Below are positions 43,995 to 52,733 of a stretch of DNA of 64,000 nt, piece after piece. Each line of letters opens with the position of its first letter. Within the stretch, counting starts at the first letter, position 1. This DNA comes from Psychrobacillus faecigallinarum. GTDB taxonomy: Bacteria > Bacillota > Bacilli > Bacillales_A > Planococcaceae. The notes below the pieces were generated by a model. That model made no database searches. It was given only the letters and a program-made list of their open reading frames with translations, and was not told where the DNA came from. Made by a program: the position numbers and the translations under genes. The DNA is taken from contig NZ_JACSQO010000002.1 of the NCBI RefSeq assembly GCF_014836595.1, forward strand, positions 434,001 through 498,000, given 5' to 3'.

Positions 43995-44942
43995 GTGGTA
44001 CAAAAAAAGATGATGGATGGAACATCAGTTCAAGATCTAATTGCAAAATCTAACAAGAAAAGATCGAAAAAGTTAATAGAGAAGGTTATACCAATAGGTC
44101 TTATGCTAATTGCATCGGTCTCTGTCCTTACAACGTTTGGAATCATTCTAACCTTAGTTGTAGAAACTAGTATTTTCTTTTCTAAAGTACCAATAACCGA
44201 CTTTTTATTAGGTACAGAATGGTTTCCATTTGCTAATACAGAGCAAGTATTCGGAATTCTCCCTTTAATAGCTGGAACTTTAAAGGTAGCATGTATAGCA
44301 GGGATTGTAGCTGTGCCCTTTGGTATTGGATCAGCTATTTTCTTAAGTGAATATGCCAGTGATCGTACAAGAAGAATTATCAAACCCATCTTAGAAGTGT
44401 TAGCTGGTATTCCAACCATTGTTTATGGTTTTTTTGCTTTAACATTTGTAACACCACTTTTACAGCAGCTTATACCAGATTTAAAAATCTTTAATGCTTT
44501 AAGCCCTGGAATTGTCGTTGGAATTATGATTCTGCCAATGATTGCGTCCTTATCAGAGGATGCGATGTCTTCTGTTCCAAAGTCAATCCGAGAAGGGGCC
44601 CTGGCGATGGGCTCTACAAAATTGGAGGTTTCCTTGCGGGTTGTATTGCCAGCAGCATTATCTGGAATTATAGCCTCTATCGTGCTTGCACTGTCTAGAG
44701 CAATCGGTGAAACGATGATTGTATCTTTAGCAGGTGGGTCTACACCAAAGTTTGATTGGAATGTAACCGAATCTATTCAAACAATGACAGCCTATATTGT
44801 TCAAGTTTCCTCGGGTGATGCTGGCTATGGAACAACCATCTATTATTCCATTTACGCAGTGGGCTTCACATTGTTCTTATTTACACTTTTCATGAACTAC
44901 TTAGCTCACGTTATTTCGAAAAAGTTTCGGGAGGAATATTAA
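43995..44942 (+). CDS. pstC: Phosphate ABC transporter, permease PstC
   Basis: 315-aa permease with six transmembrane helices and the BPD motif EDAMSSVPKSIREGALAMGSTKLEVSLRVVLPAALSGI (EAA loop). GTG 43995 has AAGGGGG 7 nt upstream; a TTG 21 bases earlier is in frame but lacks a ribosome site, and ATG codons at 44010/44013 are less favoured. The pstA start follows the stop without a gap. Pairs with PstA to form the membrane channel. Confidence 0.93.
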   Translation: MVQKKMMDGTSVQDLIAKSNKKRSKKLIEKVIPIGLMLIASVSVLTTFGIILTLVVETSIFFSKVPITDFLLGTEWFPFANTEQVFGILPLIAGTLKVACIAGIVAVPFGIGSAIFLSEYASDRTRRIIKPILEVLAGIPTIVYGFFALTFVTPLLQQLIPDLKIFNALSPGIVVGIMILPMIASLSEDAMSSVPKSIREGALAMGSTKLEVSLRVVLPAALSGIIASIVLALSRAIGETMIVSLAGGSTPKFDWNVTESIQTMTAYIVQVSSGDAGYGTTIYYSIYAVGFTLFLFTLFMNYLAHVISKKFREEY

Positions 44943-45821
44943 ATGAGATACGTGGATCATGAGTCAGTGATTAAGAGAATGACAGGAAGACTAACATTAA
45001 ATAGAATTTTTAAGTTTATCTTTTTTTTAGCTACTATGTTTGCGTTATTAGCATTAGGTATATTATTTTATCGAATAATCTCACAAGGCATTGGTTATAT
45101 AACCCCTGAATTTTTCAATAATTTTGGCTCTCGTTTTCCTGAAAAAGCTGGTATAAAGGCGGCTTTAGTTGGTTCTATTTGGTTAATGTGTGTGGTTGCT
45201 CCAGTTTCCTTAATATTAGGAGTAGGGACAGCAATCTATCTTGAGGAATACGCAAAGAAAAACAAATGGAATGATTTTATTCGAATGAATATATCCAATT
45301 TAGCTGGAGTTCCTTCTGTAGTTTTTGGTCTACTCGGTTTAACAATTTTCGTCCGTGCGTTGGCATTAGGGAATAGTATCTTGGCAGCAGGATTTACAAT
45401 GAGTTTACTAATATTACCGGTCATTATCGTTGCTTCACAGGAGGCAATTCGTGCAGTTCCAACAGAGGTAAGAGAAGCTTCCTATGGAATGGGAGCAACC
45501 AAATGGCAAACCATTTTAAAAATAGTTCTTCCTTCAGCCATTCCTGGCATTCTAACAGGAGCAATATTAGCATTGTCTCGTGCAGTTGGAGAAACAGCTC
45601 CTTTAGTAGTAATTGGAGTTCCTGTAATTATCCACTTTCTTCCTGATGGAGTAATGAGTCAGTTCACTGCACTTCCTATGCAGATTTATGATTGGGCTAA
45701 AAGACCACAGTTAGATTTTCAATATGTAGCTTCTGCAGGGATTTTAGTATTAATGATGTTTTTATTGATCATGAACTCAATAGCAATCTTTATAAGGAAC
45801 AAATTCCAAAAACGTTATTAG
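44943..45821 (+). CDS. pstA: Phosphate ABC transporter, permease PstA
   Basis: 292-aa permease with six transmembrane helices. EYAKKNKWNDFIRMNISNLAGVPSVVFGLLGL and the EAA loop QEAIRAVPTEVREASYGMGATKWQTILKIVLPSAIPGI are typical. The ATG begins one base after the pstC stop, with GGGAGG inside the pstC end, so the two are coupled. It forms the second half of the Pst channel. Confidence 0.94.
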   Translation: MRYVDHESVIKRMTGRLTLNRIFKFIFFLATMFALLALGILFYRIISQGIGYITPEFFNNFGSRFPEKAGIKAALVGSIWLMCVVAPVSLILGVGTAIYLEEYAKKNKWNDFIRMNISNLAGVPSVVFGLLGLTIFVRALALGNSILAAGFTMSLLILPVIIVASQEAIRAVPTEVREASYGMGATKWQTILKIVLPSAIPGILTGAILALSRAVGETAPLVVIGVPVIIHFLPDGVMSQFTALPMQIYDWAKRPQLDFQYVASAGILVLMMFLLIMNSIAIFIRNKFQKRY

Positions 45822-45833
45822 GGGGACTCTTAA

Positions 45834-46634
45834 ATGCTTAAAACTAAAACGACCAAACATACAACGAATCAGTCAATATCTAAAATTGTATACGATACAC
45901 AAGGACTAAATTTATGGTATGGTACTCATCATGCTTTAAAAAATATAAACCTTCAGATTCATGAAAACGAAGTAACAGCTATTATTGGACCTTCAGGCTG
46001 TGGTAAATCTACGTATATTAAAACGTTGAATAGAATGGTAGAATTAGTACCAACAGTAAAAACATCCGGACATATTATATATAGAGATAGAAACATCCTT
46101 GACGCAGGCTATGGAGTAGAGGAATTGAGAACAAGGGTAGGTATGGTTTTTCAAAAGCCTAATCCTTTTCCAAAGTCCATCTATGACAATATCGCCTATG
46201 GTCCAAGAATCCACGGCATTAAAAACAAGAAATTACTAGATGAAATTGTAGAAAAGAGTCTTCGTGGAGCAGCTATATGGGATGAGGTAAAGGACCGATT
46301 AAATACGAATGCATATAGTTTGTCAGGTGGCCAACAGCAAAGAATTTGTATTGCTCGTTGTCTAGCGATTGAACCTGACGTAATACTAATGGATGAACCT
46401 ACATCTGCGCTTGATCCTATCTCTACATTAAAGGTAGAGGAGCTAATCCAGGAGTTAAAAAAGGATTATTCTATTATCATCGTGACACACAATATGCAAC
46501 AAGCAGCTAGAATTTCTGATAAAACGGCATTTTTCTTAAATGGAGAAGTAATTGAGTTTGACAAAACGGATGTTATCTTTTCAACTCCGGAGGATAAAAG
46601 AACAGAGGATTATATTTCAGGACGTTTCGGATAA
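45834..46634 (+). CDS. pstB: Phosphate ABC transporter, ATP-binding protein PstB
   Basis: 266 aa. Walker [11 protein letters not shown]-loop [21 protein letters not shown] (diagnostic for PstB), signature [16 protein letters not shown], Walker [14 protein letters not shown] and switch [13 protein letters not shown]. It energises Pi import. It lies 12 nt after pstA; a single pstB is present, unlike the pstBA/pstBB pair of B. subtilis. Confidence 0.96.
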   Translation: MLKTKTTKHTTNQSISKIVYDTQGLNLWYGTHHALKNINLQIHENEVTAIIGPSGCGKSTYIKTLNRMVELVPTVKTSGHIIYRDRNILDAGYGVEELRTRVGMVFQKPNPFPKSIYDNIAYGPRIHGIKNKKLLDEIVEKSLRGAAIWDEVKDRLNTNAYSLSGGQQQRICIARCLAIEPDVILMDEPTSALDPISTLKVEELIQELKKDYSIIIVTHNMQQAARISDKTAFFLNGEVIEFDKTDVIFSTPEDKRTEDYISGRFG

Positions 46635-46654
46635 AAGAAAGGGGTCAAATGATT

Positions 46655-47314
46655 ATGGTAGGAAGAGAGAAGTTTGATGCGGAACTTAAACATGTCCAGC
46701 AGCTTTTGTTAGAAATGAGTAATACGGCTATTCAAACGATTGACAAAGCGATGGATTATTTGCTGGCTAATGATATTGAAGGCGCATTAACCATTATAAA
46801 TAATGACATCCATATTAACCGTATGGAAGAAGAAATTAATGATCGAGTAATTTTATTGATTGCAAAGCAACAGCCAGTAGCTACAGACTTACGAAGACTT
46901 ATGGTGTTGGTGAAGATTGCAGCCGATATGGAACGTATTGGGGACTATGCAGTTAATATTGCAAAAGAAACCATACGCATAGGAAAAGATGAGCATATAG
47001 CTCCTATTCATCTGTTAGATGAGATGCGAGTAAAAACTATCTCGATGTTAGAACAAACCTTAACAGCTTTTATCAAAGAAGATATGGAAGAGGCAAAAGC
47101 CATCGCAAAGCTAGATGATGAAGTTGATGAAATGTATGGGCACGCGATTAAAACCTTATTAGCAGTAGGAGTAAACGAACCAGCTCATCTTAGTCAAGTG
47201 ACACAGCTCTCCTTTGTGTGTCGTTACTTAGAAAGATCCGCGGATCATGCTACTAACATGGCAGAACGTCTTTTATATTTATTAAAAGGAAGACATTACG
47301 AGTTAAACAACTAA
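46655..47314 (+). CDS. phoU: Phosphate signalling protein PhoU
   Basis: 219 aa, two three-helix bundles. Metal-binding E/DxxxD repeats are in VLVKIAADMERIGDYAVNIAKE and FVCRYLERSADHATNMAERLLYL. It links Pst activity to PhoR and restrains the Pho response when phosphate is ample. ATGs at 46649 and 46655 are in frame; AAAGGGG is 4 nt from the first and 10 nt from the second, so the second is preferred. Last gene of the pst operon, followed by a terminator. Confidence 0.94.
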   Translation: MVGREKFDAELKHVQQLLLEMSNTAIQTIDKAMDYLLANDIEGALTIINNDIHINRMEEEINDRVILLIAKQQPVATDLRRLMVLVKIAADMERIGDYAVNIAKETIRIGKDEHIAPIHLLDEMRVKTISMLEQTLTAFIKEDMEEAKAIAKLDDEVDEMYGHAIKTLLAVGVNEPAHLSQVTQLSFVCRYLERSADHATNMAERLLYLLKGRHYELNN

Positions 47315-47338
47315 TCAGACGTTTTATAATAAGAAGTA

Positions 47339-47373
47339 AGGTAGGCATCCCATTTATAGGATGTCTACCTTTT
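47339..47373. terminator. Terminator between phoU and the facing minus-strand pair
   Basis: AGGTAGGCATCC / GGATGTCTACCT (47339-47350 with 47359-47370, one G-T wobble), 8-nt loop, TTTT. Confidence 0.82.
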
Positions 47374-47833
47374 AGTTTGTTATCAGCTCAGTTATTTGCT
47401 TGATGGTCATTTTGGAATCCACTTCATACGTTCCTATTTGAATTCGTGAAGACAATCCTTGGTCAACAATATAATTTTCAAAATCCATTTTATTTTGAAT
47501 AACTCCTGCTTCTTCTAATACTAAACTAATATCAGAAGAGGTCATACCAGACTTTATAGCTAAGCTAAAAGTATTAACAGTAGGGGAGGAAACTTCTTGT
47601 TTGCTTACCTCTGTTTCATTCTGTTTAGGTTGTTCCTTTTGAGCATTGTTTAAATTGAGCTGCAGCTGGGCAAGTTGTTTTTTTACCTCAGACAGCTCTT
47701 GTTGTGATTGTTTATATGCTTGTGCGTCGCCTGCTGAAGAAATATCTTCATTAGATAATCTGTGCTCTAATTGTATAATTGTGCCTGCTAGGAATAATCC
47801 GATACCTAAAAAGCGTATGGCTGTTTTTTTCAT
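47372..47833 (-). CDS. Small MltG/YceG-like membrane protein
   Basis: 153 aa. An N-terminal membrane anchor (AIRFLGIGLFLAGTIIQLE), a Gln/Glu-rich coiled coil (residues 35-80: KQSQQELSEVKKQLAQLQLNLN), a linker, and a C-terminal module (FSLAIKSGMTSSDISLVLEEAGVIQNKMDFENYIVDQGLSSRIQIGTYEV) that looks like the LysM-like subdomain of the endolytic transglycosylase MltG without its catalytic part. It may bind peptidoglycan or a partner outside the membrane. Its start shares one base with the stop of the gene upstream (TAATG). Confidence 0.65.
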   Translation of the reverse strand: MKKTAIRFLGIGLFLAGTIIQLEHRLSNEDISSAGDAQAYKQSQQELSEVKKQLAQLQLNLNNAQKEQPKQNETEVSKQEVSSPTVNTFSLAIKSGMTSSDISLVLEEAGVIQNKMDFENYIVDQGLSSRIQIGTYEVDSKMTIKQITELITN

Positions 47834-48183
47834 TAGCGTGTACCACCAATCACAGATTTAACTTCTTCAACTGTCAAAGAGGAGCGGCTACTAATGTCCT
47901 TTAAAGAATACCCCTGTTTATGTAGTTCTAACACCTGGTTTTTAATGATTGCATGAACTACTGGTTTTGTAGCAACATTTTTTTTAGGTGCTGTCTTTAT
48001 TGGATCAATTAGCAATTCCTCTTCGATTACCTTTAATCTACGTTTTAGAGCGCTCGTTTCTTGATAGAGAGTAAAAGAAAGATCCTCGACCTCGGCCTCC
48101 ACTTTTTTTGAACCATCTTTGATAAAGAAAGAAAGTGCCATTAAAATTATTCCAATGATTATTATAATGATAGAAAAGTCCAT
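47833..48183 (-). CDS. Membrane protein with coiled coil and C-terminal HTH-like segment
   Basis: 116 aa; family not identified. One N-terminal transmembrane helix (FSIIIIIIGIILMALSFFI), a coiled coil (KKVEAEVEDLSFTLYQETSALKRRLKVIEEEL), and a C-terminal helix-turn-helix-like segment (IIKNQVLELHKQGYSLKDISSRSSLTVEEVKSVIG). ATG 48183 lies 6 nt behind GAGGTG; an in-frame GTG nine bases upstream is inside that site. It is coupled to the MltG-like gene, so the two products probably act together. Confidence 0.65.
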   Translation of the reverse strand: MDFSIIIIIIGIILMALSFFIKDGSKKVEAEVEDLSFTLYQETSALKRRLKVIEEELLIDPIKTAPKKNVATKPVVHAIIKNQVLELHKQGYSLKDISSRSSLTVEEVKSVIGGTR

Positions 48184-48283
48184 AATTTTCACCTCAAATT
48201 TAAATATCCTGTACTCATACTACCATATCCTAAAAAACTTTAAACAAATTCTTCTATAATATTGTAGATTTTCTTCAATTGTG

Positions 48284-48292
48284 TGCTATAAT
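48284..48292 (+). promoter_or_regulatory. Extended -10 promoter of rpmG
   Basis: TGCTATAAT (TGn plus TATAAT) lies 67 nt before the rpmG start. A weak TTGTAG at 48262 is 19 bp upstream. Confidence 0.6.
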
Positions 48293-48358
48293 TGGTTAGT
48301 CGTATAAATCATGCTCAAGTTTTATATTTAATCCTGGCAAAGAGTGGGAGGGACAACC

Positions 48359-48508
48359 ATGCGCGTTAATATTACATTAGCTTGTACAGATTGCGGAGAG
48401 CGCAACTATATTTCTAAGAAAAACAAGCGTAACAATCCAGAACGTCTTGAACTTAAAAAATATTGCTCTCGTGAAAAGAAAATGACTCTTCATAGAGAAA
48501 CTAAATAA
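48359..48508 (+). CDS. rpmG: 50S ribosomal protein L33
   Basis: 49 aa ([17 protein letters not shown] ... [20 protein letters not shown]), full length for bL33. The ribosomal zinc ribbon is only partly kept: the first CxxC (CTDC) is intact but the second pair is reduced to one cysteine (KYCSREK), an intermediate between C+ (zinc) and C- paralogs. GGGAGG precedes the ATG by about 6 nt. It has its own promoter and terminator. Confidence 0.95.
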   Translation: MRVNITLACTDCGERNYISKKNKRNNPERLELKKYCSREKKMTLHRETK

Positions 48509-48515
48509 TAACCTA

Positions 48516-48545
48516 AACCAAAACCATAAAGGTTTTGGTTTTTTT
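48516..48545 (+). terminator. Terminator of rpmG
   Basis: Perfect 10-bp stem AACCAAAACC / GGTTTTGGTT, loop ATAAA, seven T. Confidence 0.92.
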
Positions 48546-48577
48546 CTTCGCAAATAGATGCTATTGGAGGTATTAAA

Positions 48578-49168
48578 ATGTCCAAACAATTAATGAGAAA
48601 AAACATGAAGGATAAACTGTCTAGATTAGACAGCGACTTATACATATTATATTCCGAGCAAATTAAAACAAATTTTATAAAGGAAATTTCATCCTTAAAT
48701 GTTCGTACTATTGGATTAACCATATCAGCTTTCCCAGAGGTAAATACTGAAGGGATTATACATGCTCTTTGGGAGTTGGGAAGAACAGTTGTTGTGCCAA
48801 AATGTACTCCGCAGGATCGTTCGATGACCTTTTATCGTATAGAAGACTACAATCAACTGGAGACCGTTTATATGAATTTAAAAGAGCCTAATCCTAAATT
48901 GACCACAGCAGTTGAACCAAGTTCAATTGACTTGCTAATAGTGCCTGGAATTGTGTATAGTAAATCAGGGTATAGGATAGGATATGGCGGAGGATATTAT
49001 GACCGTTTCTTATCCAATTACAAGGGAAAGTCTATGTCTTTGGCTTTTGACATGCAATTAGTTGATGAAATTGTGTCAGAAGACTTTGATCTTCCAGTAG
49101 ATAGCATTATTACCGAGCGTACAACAATAATGTGTAAGGAAAATAGGGAGATGGGTGGATTAACTTGA
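48578..49168 (+). CDS. yqgN: 5-formyltetrahydrofolate cyclo-ligase
   Basis: 196-aa enzyme that converts 5-formyl-THF to 5,10-methenyl-THF with ATP, returning stored folate to one-carbon metabolism. The signature GYRIGYGGGYYDRFL is near residue 135 and IDLLIVPGIVYS precedes it. The N-terminal RKNMKDKLSRL is typical. GGAGG lies 8 nt before the ATG. It overlaps yqgQ by 4 nt. Confidence 0.93.
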   Translation: MSKQLMRKNMKDKLSRLDSDLYILYSEQIKTNFIKEISSLNVRTIGLTISAFPEVNTEGIIHALWELGRTVVVPKCTPQDRSMTFYRIEDYNQLETVYMNLKEPNPKLTTAVEPSSIDLLIVPGIVYSKSGYRIGYGGGYYDRFLSNYKGKSMSLAFDMQLVDEIVSEDFDLPVDSIITERTTIMCKENREMGGLT

Positions 49169-49365
49169 AATCCGTATATGATGTTATGCAACTGTTAAAA
49201 CGCTTTGGGATATTTGTATATACAAAAGACCGAATCGCGGATCTTGAAATAATGGAAGAAGAAATAAAAGAACTGTATTCTATGCAGATGATTGAAGCAC
49301 AAGATTTTCAACTAGCCATTTTGTTATTAAGACAGGAAAAAGGTAAATTAAGTAAGTCTTTATAA
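49165..49365 (+). CDS. yqgQ: DUF910 family protein YqgQ
   Basis: 66 aa (SVYDVMQLLKRFGIFVYTKDRIADLEIMEEEIKELY), matching the small helical DUF910/YqgQ family, possibly nucleic-acid binding; function unproved. The start is TTG 49165, overlapping the yqgN stop with GGGTGGA upstream. In B. subtilis yqgQ follows yqgN-yqgP before glcK; the rhomboid yqgP and glcK are missing here. Confidence 0.82.
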   Translation: MKSVYDVMQLLKRFGIFVYTKDRIADLEIMEEEIKELYSMQMIEAQDFQLAILLLRQEKGKLSKSL

Positions 49366-49415
49366 CTACAAATGCTATATGAATATGTGATAAAAAAGCT
49401 ATCTTCTAAATTAAA

Positions 49416-49441
49416 TGAAACTTATTAGGTTTTAATCCGTC
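49416..49441 (+). promoter_or_regulatory. ECF-sigma (sigmaM-type) promoter of the LtaS-like gene
   Basis: TGAAAC (49416-49421), a 16-bp spacer and CGTC (49438-49441) match the ECF consensus exactly, 143 nt before the start codon. Confidence 0.75.
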
Positions 49442-49583
49442 TAACATAGGGTAAGTAAAAATAGGTTTTGTAAATTTATATTAAAATTCCATTTCATTAA
49501 TATTGATTTATTTTGATGAAAGGATTAATATATACACTGTTACTTTTACTCATAGAAAGAGTGAATAGGGGAGGATGTAGGCA

Positions 49584-51485
49584 ATGAAGAAAACCTGGCC
49601 AACACATTCTATTCTTGTAATTGCAATTGTGGCAACGTGGATAAAAACGTATACTGTGTACCACACGAGCTTTGATATGAAAATCGAGAATATAATGCAA
49701 CAATTTATTTTATTTATTAACCCTTTAAGCTTTTTGCTTATCGTTTATGGAATTTCGTTATTTTACAAATCCACGAAGGCCAGAAATAGACATATAGTAG
49801 TTGTTAGTGTGATACTTTCAATAGTACTTTATGCAAACGCAGTTTTTTATCGTTTCTTTACAGATTTCATCACCATACCAGTCTTGTTCCAAACAAGTAA
49901 CTTTGGTGATTTGGGATCTTCAGCTGCAGCAAGTATCTTCTTGACTGATATCTTCTATTTCACTGATGTTGCGATTATTTTAATAGCAATTAAATGGTTA
50001 AAAATAGGTGAAAAAAGTAAGGTTATTAAAGCTTCAACTAGAAGAGCGTATTTTGTACTTTCTGCTGCTATTCTATTTTTAAATTTAGGGCTTGCTGAAA
50101 TTGAAAGACCACAGCTTCTAACAAGAAGCTTTGACCGTGAAATGCTAGTAAAAAATCTTGGTTCATATAACTACCACTTATACGACATCTTTATTCAGTC
50201 TAAGTCACACGCACAGCGTGCACTTGCAGATGGAAGTGAATTAGTCGAAGTTAATAACTATGTACGTTCAAACCAAGCAGATCCAAATGAAAAAACGTTT
50301 GGTTTAGCTGAGGATAGAAATCTTATTGTTGTTTCGATGGAATCTTTACAATCCTTCGTATTAAATAACGATATGAACGGACATGAGGTAACACCGTTTT
50401 TAAATTCTCTAACAAATGATAAGGATACTTTTTACTTCTCCAATTTCTATCATCAAACTGGTTTAGGTAAAACGTCCGATTCAGAATTTTTAGTAGAGAA
50501 CTCTCTTTATGGTTTAGGCGGAGGAGCAGTATTTTTTACACACGGAGAAAATACATTTCATTCAATGGCTGAACGTTTAAATGACGAAGGTTACTTTACA
50601 AATGTTATGCATGCAAACAAGAAAAGCTTTTGGAACCGTGATATGATGTATCAGTCACTTAACATTCAAAAGTTCTATGATGTCATGAGTTATGATGTGA
50701 ATGATGATAATTCAGTAAACTGGGGTCTTAAGGACATTCCCTTCCTAGAGCAATCTGTCGACTTAATGACAGACATGCCACAACCTTTTTATTCACGTTT
50801 AATCACTTTAACTAATCACCATCCTTTTACATTAGATGAAGAAGATATGTTAATACCTGAATATGATTCGAACTCTGGAACACTAAATAGATATTTCCAA
50901 TCAGTTCGTTATATGGACGAATCCTTAAAAATATTCTTTGATGATTTAAAAGAAAAAGGATTATATGATAATTCTATTATTGTAATGTATGGTGATCATT
51001 ATGGAATTTCTGAAAATCATAATGCTGCAATGTCACAGTATTTAGGTAAAGAGATTACTCCATATGAATCTGCTAAATTACAAAGTGTACCGATGTTTAT
51101 CCATATCCCAAATAGTGGAGCTGGAGAAGAAGTGAGTGAAATTTCAGGGCAAATTGATTTGCGACCTACAATCTTACATTTGTTAGGTGTTGAAACGAAC
51201 AAAGATATGCAACTAGGTGCAGACATTTTTTCTGAAGATCATGAGGAATTTGTTATTAACAGAAATGGTGGATTTATTACTGAGGACTACGTATATGCTG
51301 GAAACACTTGTTATGAGAATGGTTCAGGTATAGAGGTAGATGTGGAAAACTGTCAGACGTATATTGACAGAGCTACTCAGGAGCTAGGTTACTCCGATAA
51401 AATTATCAATGGAGACTTACTACGATTTTATGATTTAAAAACTGGTAACCTCTTGATTGATGAAACTAAAGAGTCGGCAAAATAG
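49584..51485 (+). CDS. Lipoteichoic-acid synthase family protein (LtaS/YqgS-like)
   Basis: 633 aa. Five N-terminal transmembrane helices (residues 5-170) and an extracellular sulfatase-fold domain (about 220-590). The metal/catalytic sites are VVSMESLQS, the nucleophile threonine in TGLGKTSDSEF (near residue 296), KKSFWNRD, and YGDHYG. It polymerises or primes glycerol-phosphate from phosphatidylglycerol; whether it is a polymerase or a YvgJ-like primase cannot be told. Its position matches yqgS. GGGGAGG precedes the ATG. The ECF promoter at 49416 suggests envelope-stress induction. Confidence 0.9.
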   Translation: MKKTWPTHSILVIAIVATWIKTYTVYHTSFDMKIENIMQQFILFINPLSFLLIVYGISLFYKSTKARNRHIVVVSVILSIVLYANAVFYRFFTDFITIPVLFQTSNFGDLGSSAAASIFLTDIFYFTDVAIILIAIKWLKIGEKSKVIKASTRRAYFVLSAAILFLNLGLAEIERPQLLTRSFDREMLVKNLGSYNYHLYDIFIQSKSHAQRALADGSELVEVNNYVRSNQADPNEKTFGLAEDRNLIVVSMESLQSFVLNNDMNGHEVTPFLNSLTNDKDTFYFSNFYHQTGLGKTSDSEFLVENSLYGLGGGAVFFTHGENTFHSMAERLNDEGYFTNVMHANKKSFWNRDMMYQSLNIQKFYDVMSYDVNDDNSVNWGLKDIPFLEQSVDLMTDMPQPFYSRLITLTNHHPFTLDEEDMLIPEYDSNSGTLNRYFQSVRYMDESLKIFFDDLKEKGLYDNSIIVMYGDHYGISENHNAAMSQYLGKEITPYESAKLQSVPMFIHIPNSGAGEEVSEISGQIDLRPTILHLLGVETNKDMQLGADIFSEDHEEFVINRNGGFITEDYVYAGNTCYENGSGIEVDVENCQTYIDRATQELGYSDKIINGDLLRFYDLKTGNLLIDETKESAK

Positions 51486-51494
51486 GTTATTTTT

Positions 51495-51526
51495 AAAAGC
51501 ACAGACAAAAAAGTCTGTGCTTTTTT
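51495..51526 (+). terminator. Terminator of the LtaS-like gene
   Basis: Perfect 12-bp stem AAAAGCACAGAC / GTCTGTGCTTTT (51495-51506 with 51513-51524), A6 loop, then six T. Confidence 0.92.
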
Positions 51527-51527
51527 A

Positions 51528-51553
51528 TGAAACAAAAGTCTATTTGAAACGTC
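51528..51553 (+). promoter_or_regulatory. ECF-sigma (sigmaM-type) promoter of the YqgU-like lipoprotein
   Basis: TGAAAC (51528-51533), a 16-bp spacer and CGTC (51550-51553) begin right behind the preceding terminator, 28 nt before the start codon. Same architecture as at 40126 and 49416. Confidence 0.75.
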
Positions 51554-51580
51554 TAATTTGTAAGGTGAGGGGGGAGATTG

Positions 51581-52690
51581 TTGAAAAAAATTGTGTTCTT
51601 GATTTTTTGTGTAATTCTACTACAAGCGTGTAAAGAAAAAGAGCAGCCATCGGTAGAAACCCCTGATGACGTCTCCCAGCAACAAACCCCAGTTAAAGAA
51701 GTACAAAATGAGTCCAATGAAACAAAAATGCCATCAATCCACTTGGAGCGTTCAAAATTTCACAGCGTGGTCGGTTGGTTGTCAGATGATGAAATTTTAT
51801 TTGTTTTAGTAGATAAAGGTCATTGGATATTGAAGTCTTACTCGATATCTAAAGAGGAATGGAAAGAAATTTATAGAACGAACGTCCCAATTATACAAGG
51901 GAAAATTCACCCGAACAAGGAAATGATTCTATTACATACTTCTAACAATTCTTCATCTGCAGAGGTGCAATTATTACATAAAAGTGGAGTTGTAGAACAA
52001 AGTCTCTCCTTTGAATCAGCAGAGCTTTATATGGATTGGCATCCAACTAACTCTAATTTAATAGTGTTCTCTACGTTTTATGAGGACTGGACTTATAATG
52101 CTTTTGTTTATGAAGGGTCTACACAAGAATTGAAAGCTATAGATGTTGAAAATCCTTTTGTTAAATGGTTTGATGAGGAAAATTTAATGGTCTTCGACTG
52201 GAGTGGATCGAGCTTAGATGGTAGTTCATTGAAACTTTATTCAACAGCTGATCATGAGATTCAAGATACAAAATGGGAACATATAATAGATGTCCAGAAC
52301 TTTGGTGAATCTATGTTATATATCCAAGTAGATGAAGAAAAGATGGAATTTAAGTATCACTTAGAAGACAAAAATAGTGGGGAAATGTTTGAATGGGTCT
52401 CTCCTGCAGTAAGTAATTATTCAGAATGGGTAATTCCTACAATATCGATAACTTCCCCAAACAGTTTCATTGCTTTTCAATCAAAAAAGGCAGGGAATAT
52501 GGACGAAACGAACGAAAAAAGTATTATAGCAGGCTACACAGTAAAAGGGGAAGAGTTATTTGGCGATATTAACGAGCGTCCAATAGACTGTTCACCGAGT
52601 GGTAAGGTTTGTTTAGGTGGACATGAGAAAGAGCAATGGATTTCATTGAAACCTCTAAAAGAAGCAAAATGGTTAAATATAATCGAATAG
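51581..52690 (+). CDS. yqgU: YqgU-like lipoprotein
   Basis: 369 aa. Lipoprotein signal (MKKIVFLIFCVILLQAC, lipobox LQAC), a polar linker, and a beta-rich part with repeating W-D/S patterns (VVGWLSDDEILFVLVDKG, MDWHPTNSNLIVFSTF, VKWFDEENLMVFDWSG) suggesting a beta-propeller. Function unknown. TTG 51581 is preferred because AGGTGAGG lies 10 nt upstream; TTG 51578 would add one residue and crowd the site. Position after the LtaS-like gene matches yqgU. Shares the ECF promoter type, so a cell-envelope role is likely. Confidence 0.8.
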   Translation: MKKIVFLIFCVILLQACKEKEQPSVETPDDVSQQQTPVKEVQNESNETKMPSIHLERSKFHSVVGWLSDDEILFVLVDKGHWILKSYSISKEEWKEIYRTNVPIIQGKIHPNKEMILLHTSNNSSSAEVQLLHKSGVVEQSLSFESAELYMDWHPTNSNLIVFSTFYEDWTYNAFVYEGSTQELKAIDVENPFVKWFDEENLMVFDWSGSSLDGSSLKLYSTADHEIQDTKWEHIIDVQNFGESMLYIQVDEEKMEFKYHLEDKNSGEMFEWVSPAVSNYSEWVIPTISITSPNSFIAFQSKKAGNMDETNEKSIIAGYTVKGEELFGDINERPIDCSPSGKVCLGGHEKEQWISLKPLKEAKWLNIIE

Positions 52691-52727
52691 AAAAAGCTGC
52701 TATACAGTTGTATAGCAGCTTTTTCTT
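52691..52727. terminator. Terminator between yqgU and the facing DUF2759 gene
   Basis: Perfect 16-bp stem AAAAAGCTGCTATACA / TGTATAGCAGCTTTTT (52691-52706 with 52709-52724), 2-nt apex (so the stem opens by a pair or two), usable both ways. Confidence 0.92.
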
Positions 52728-52733
52728 TGCATT

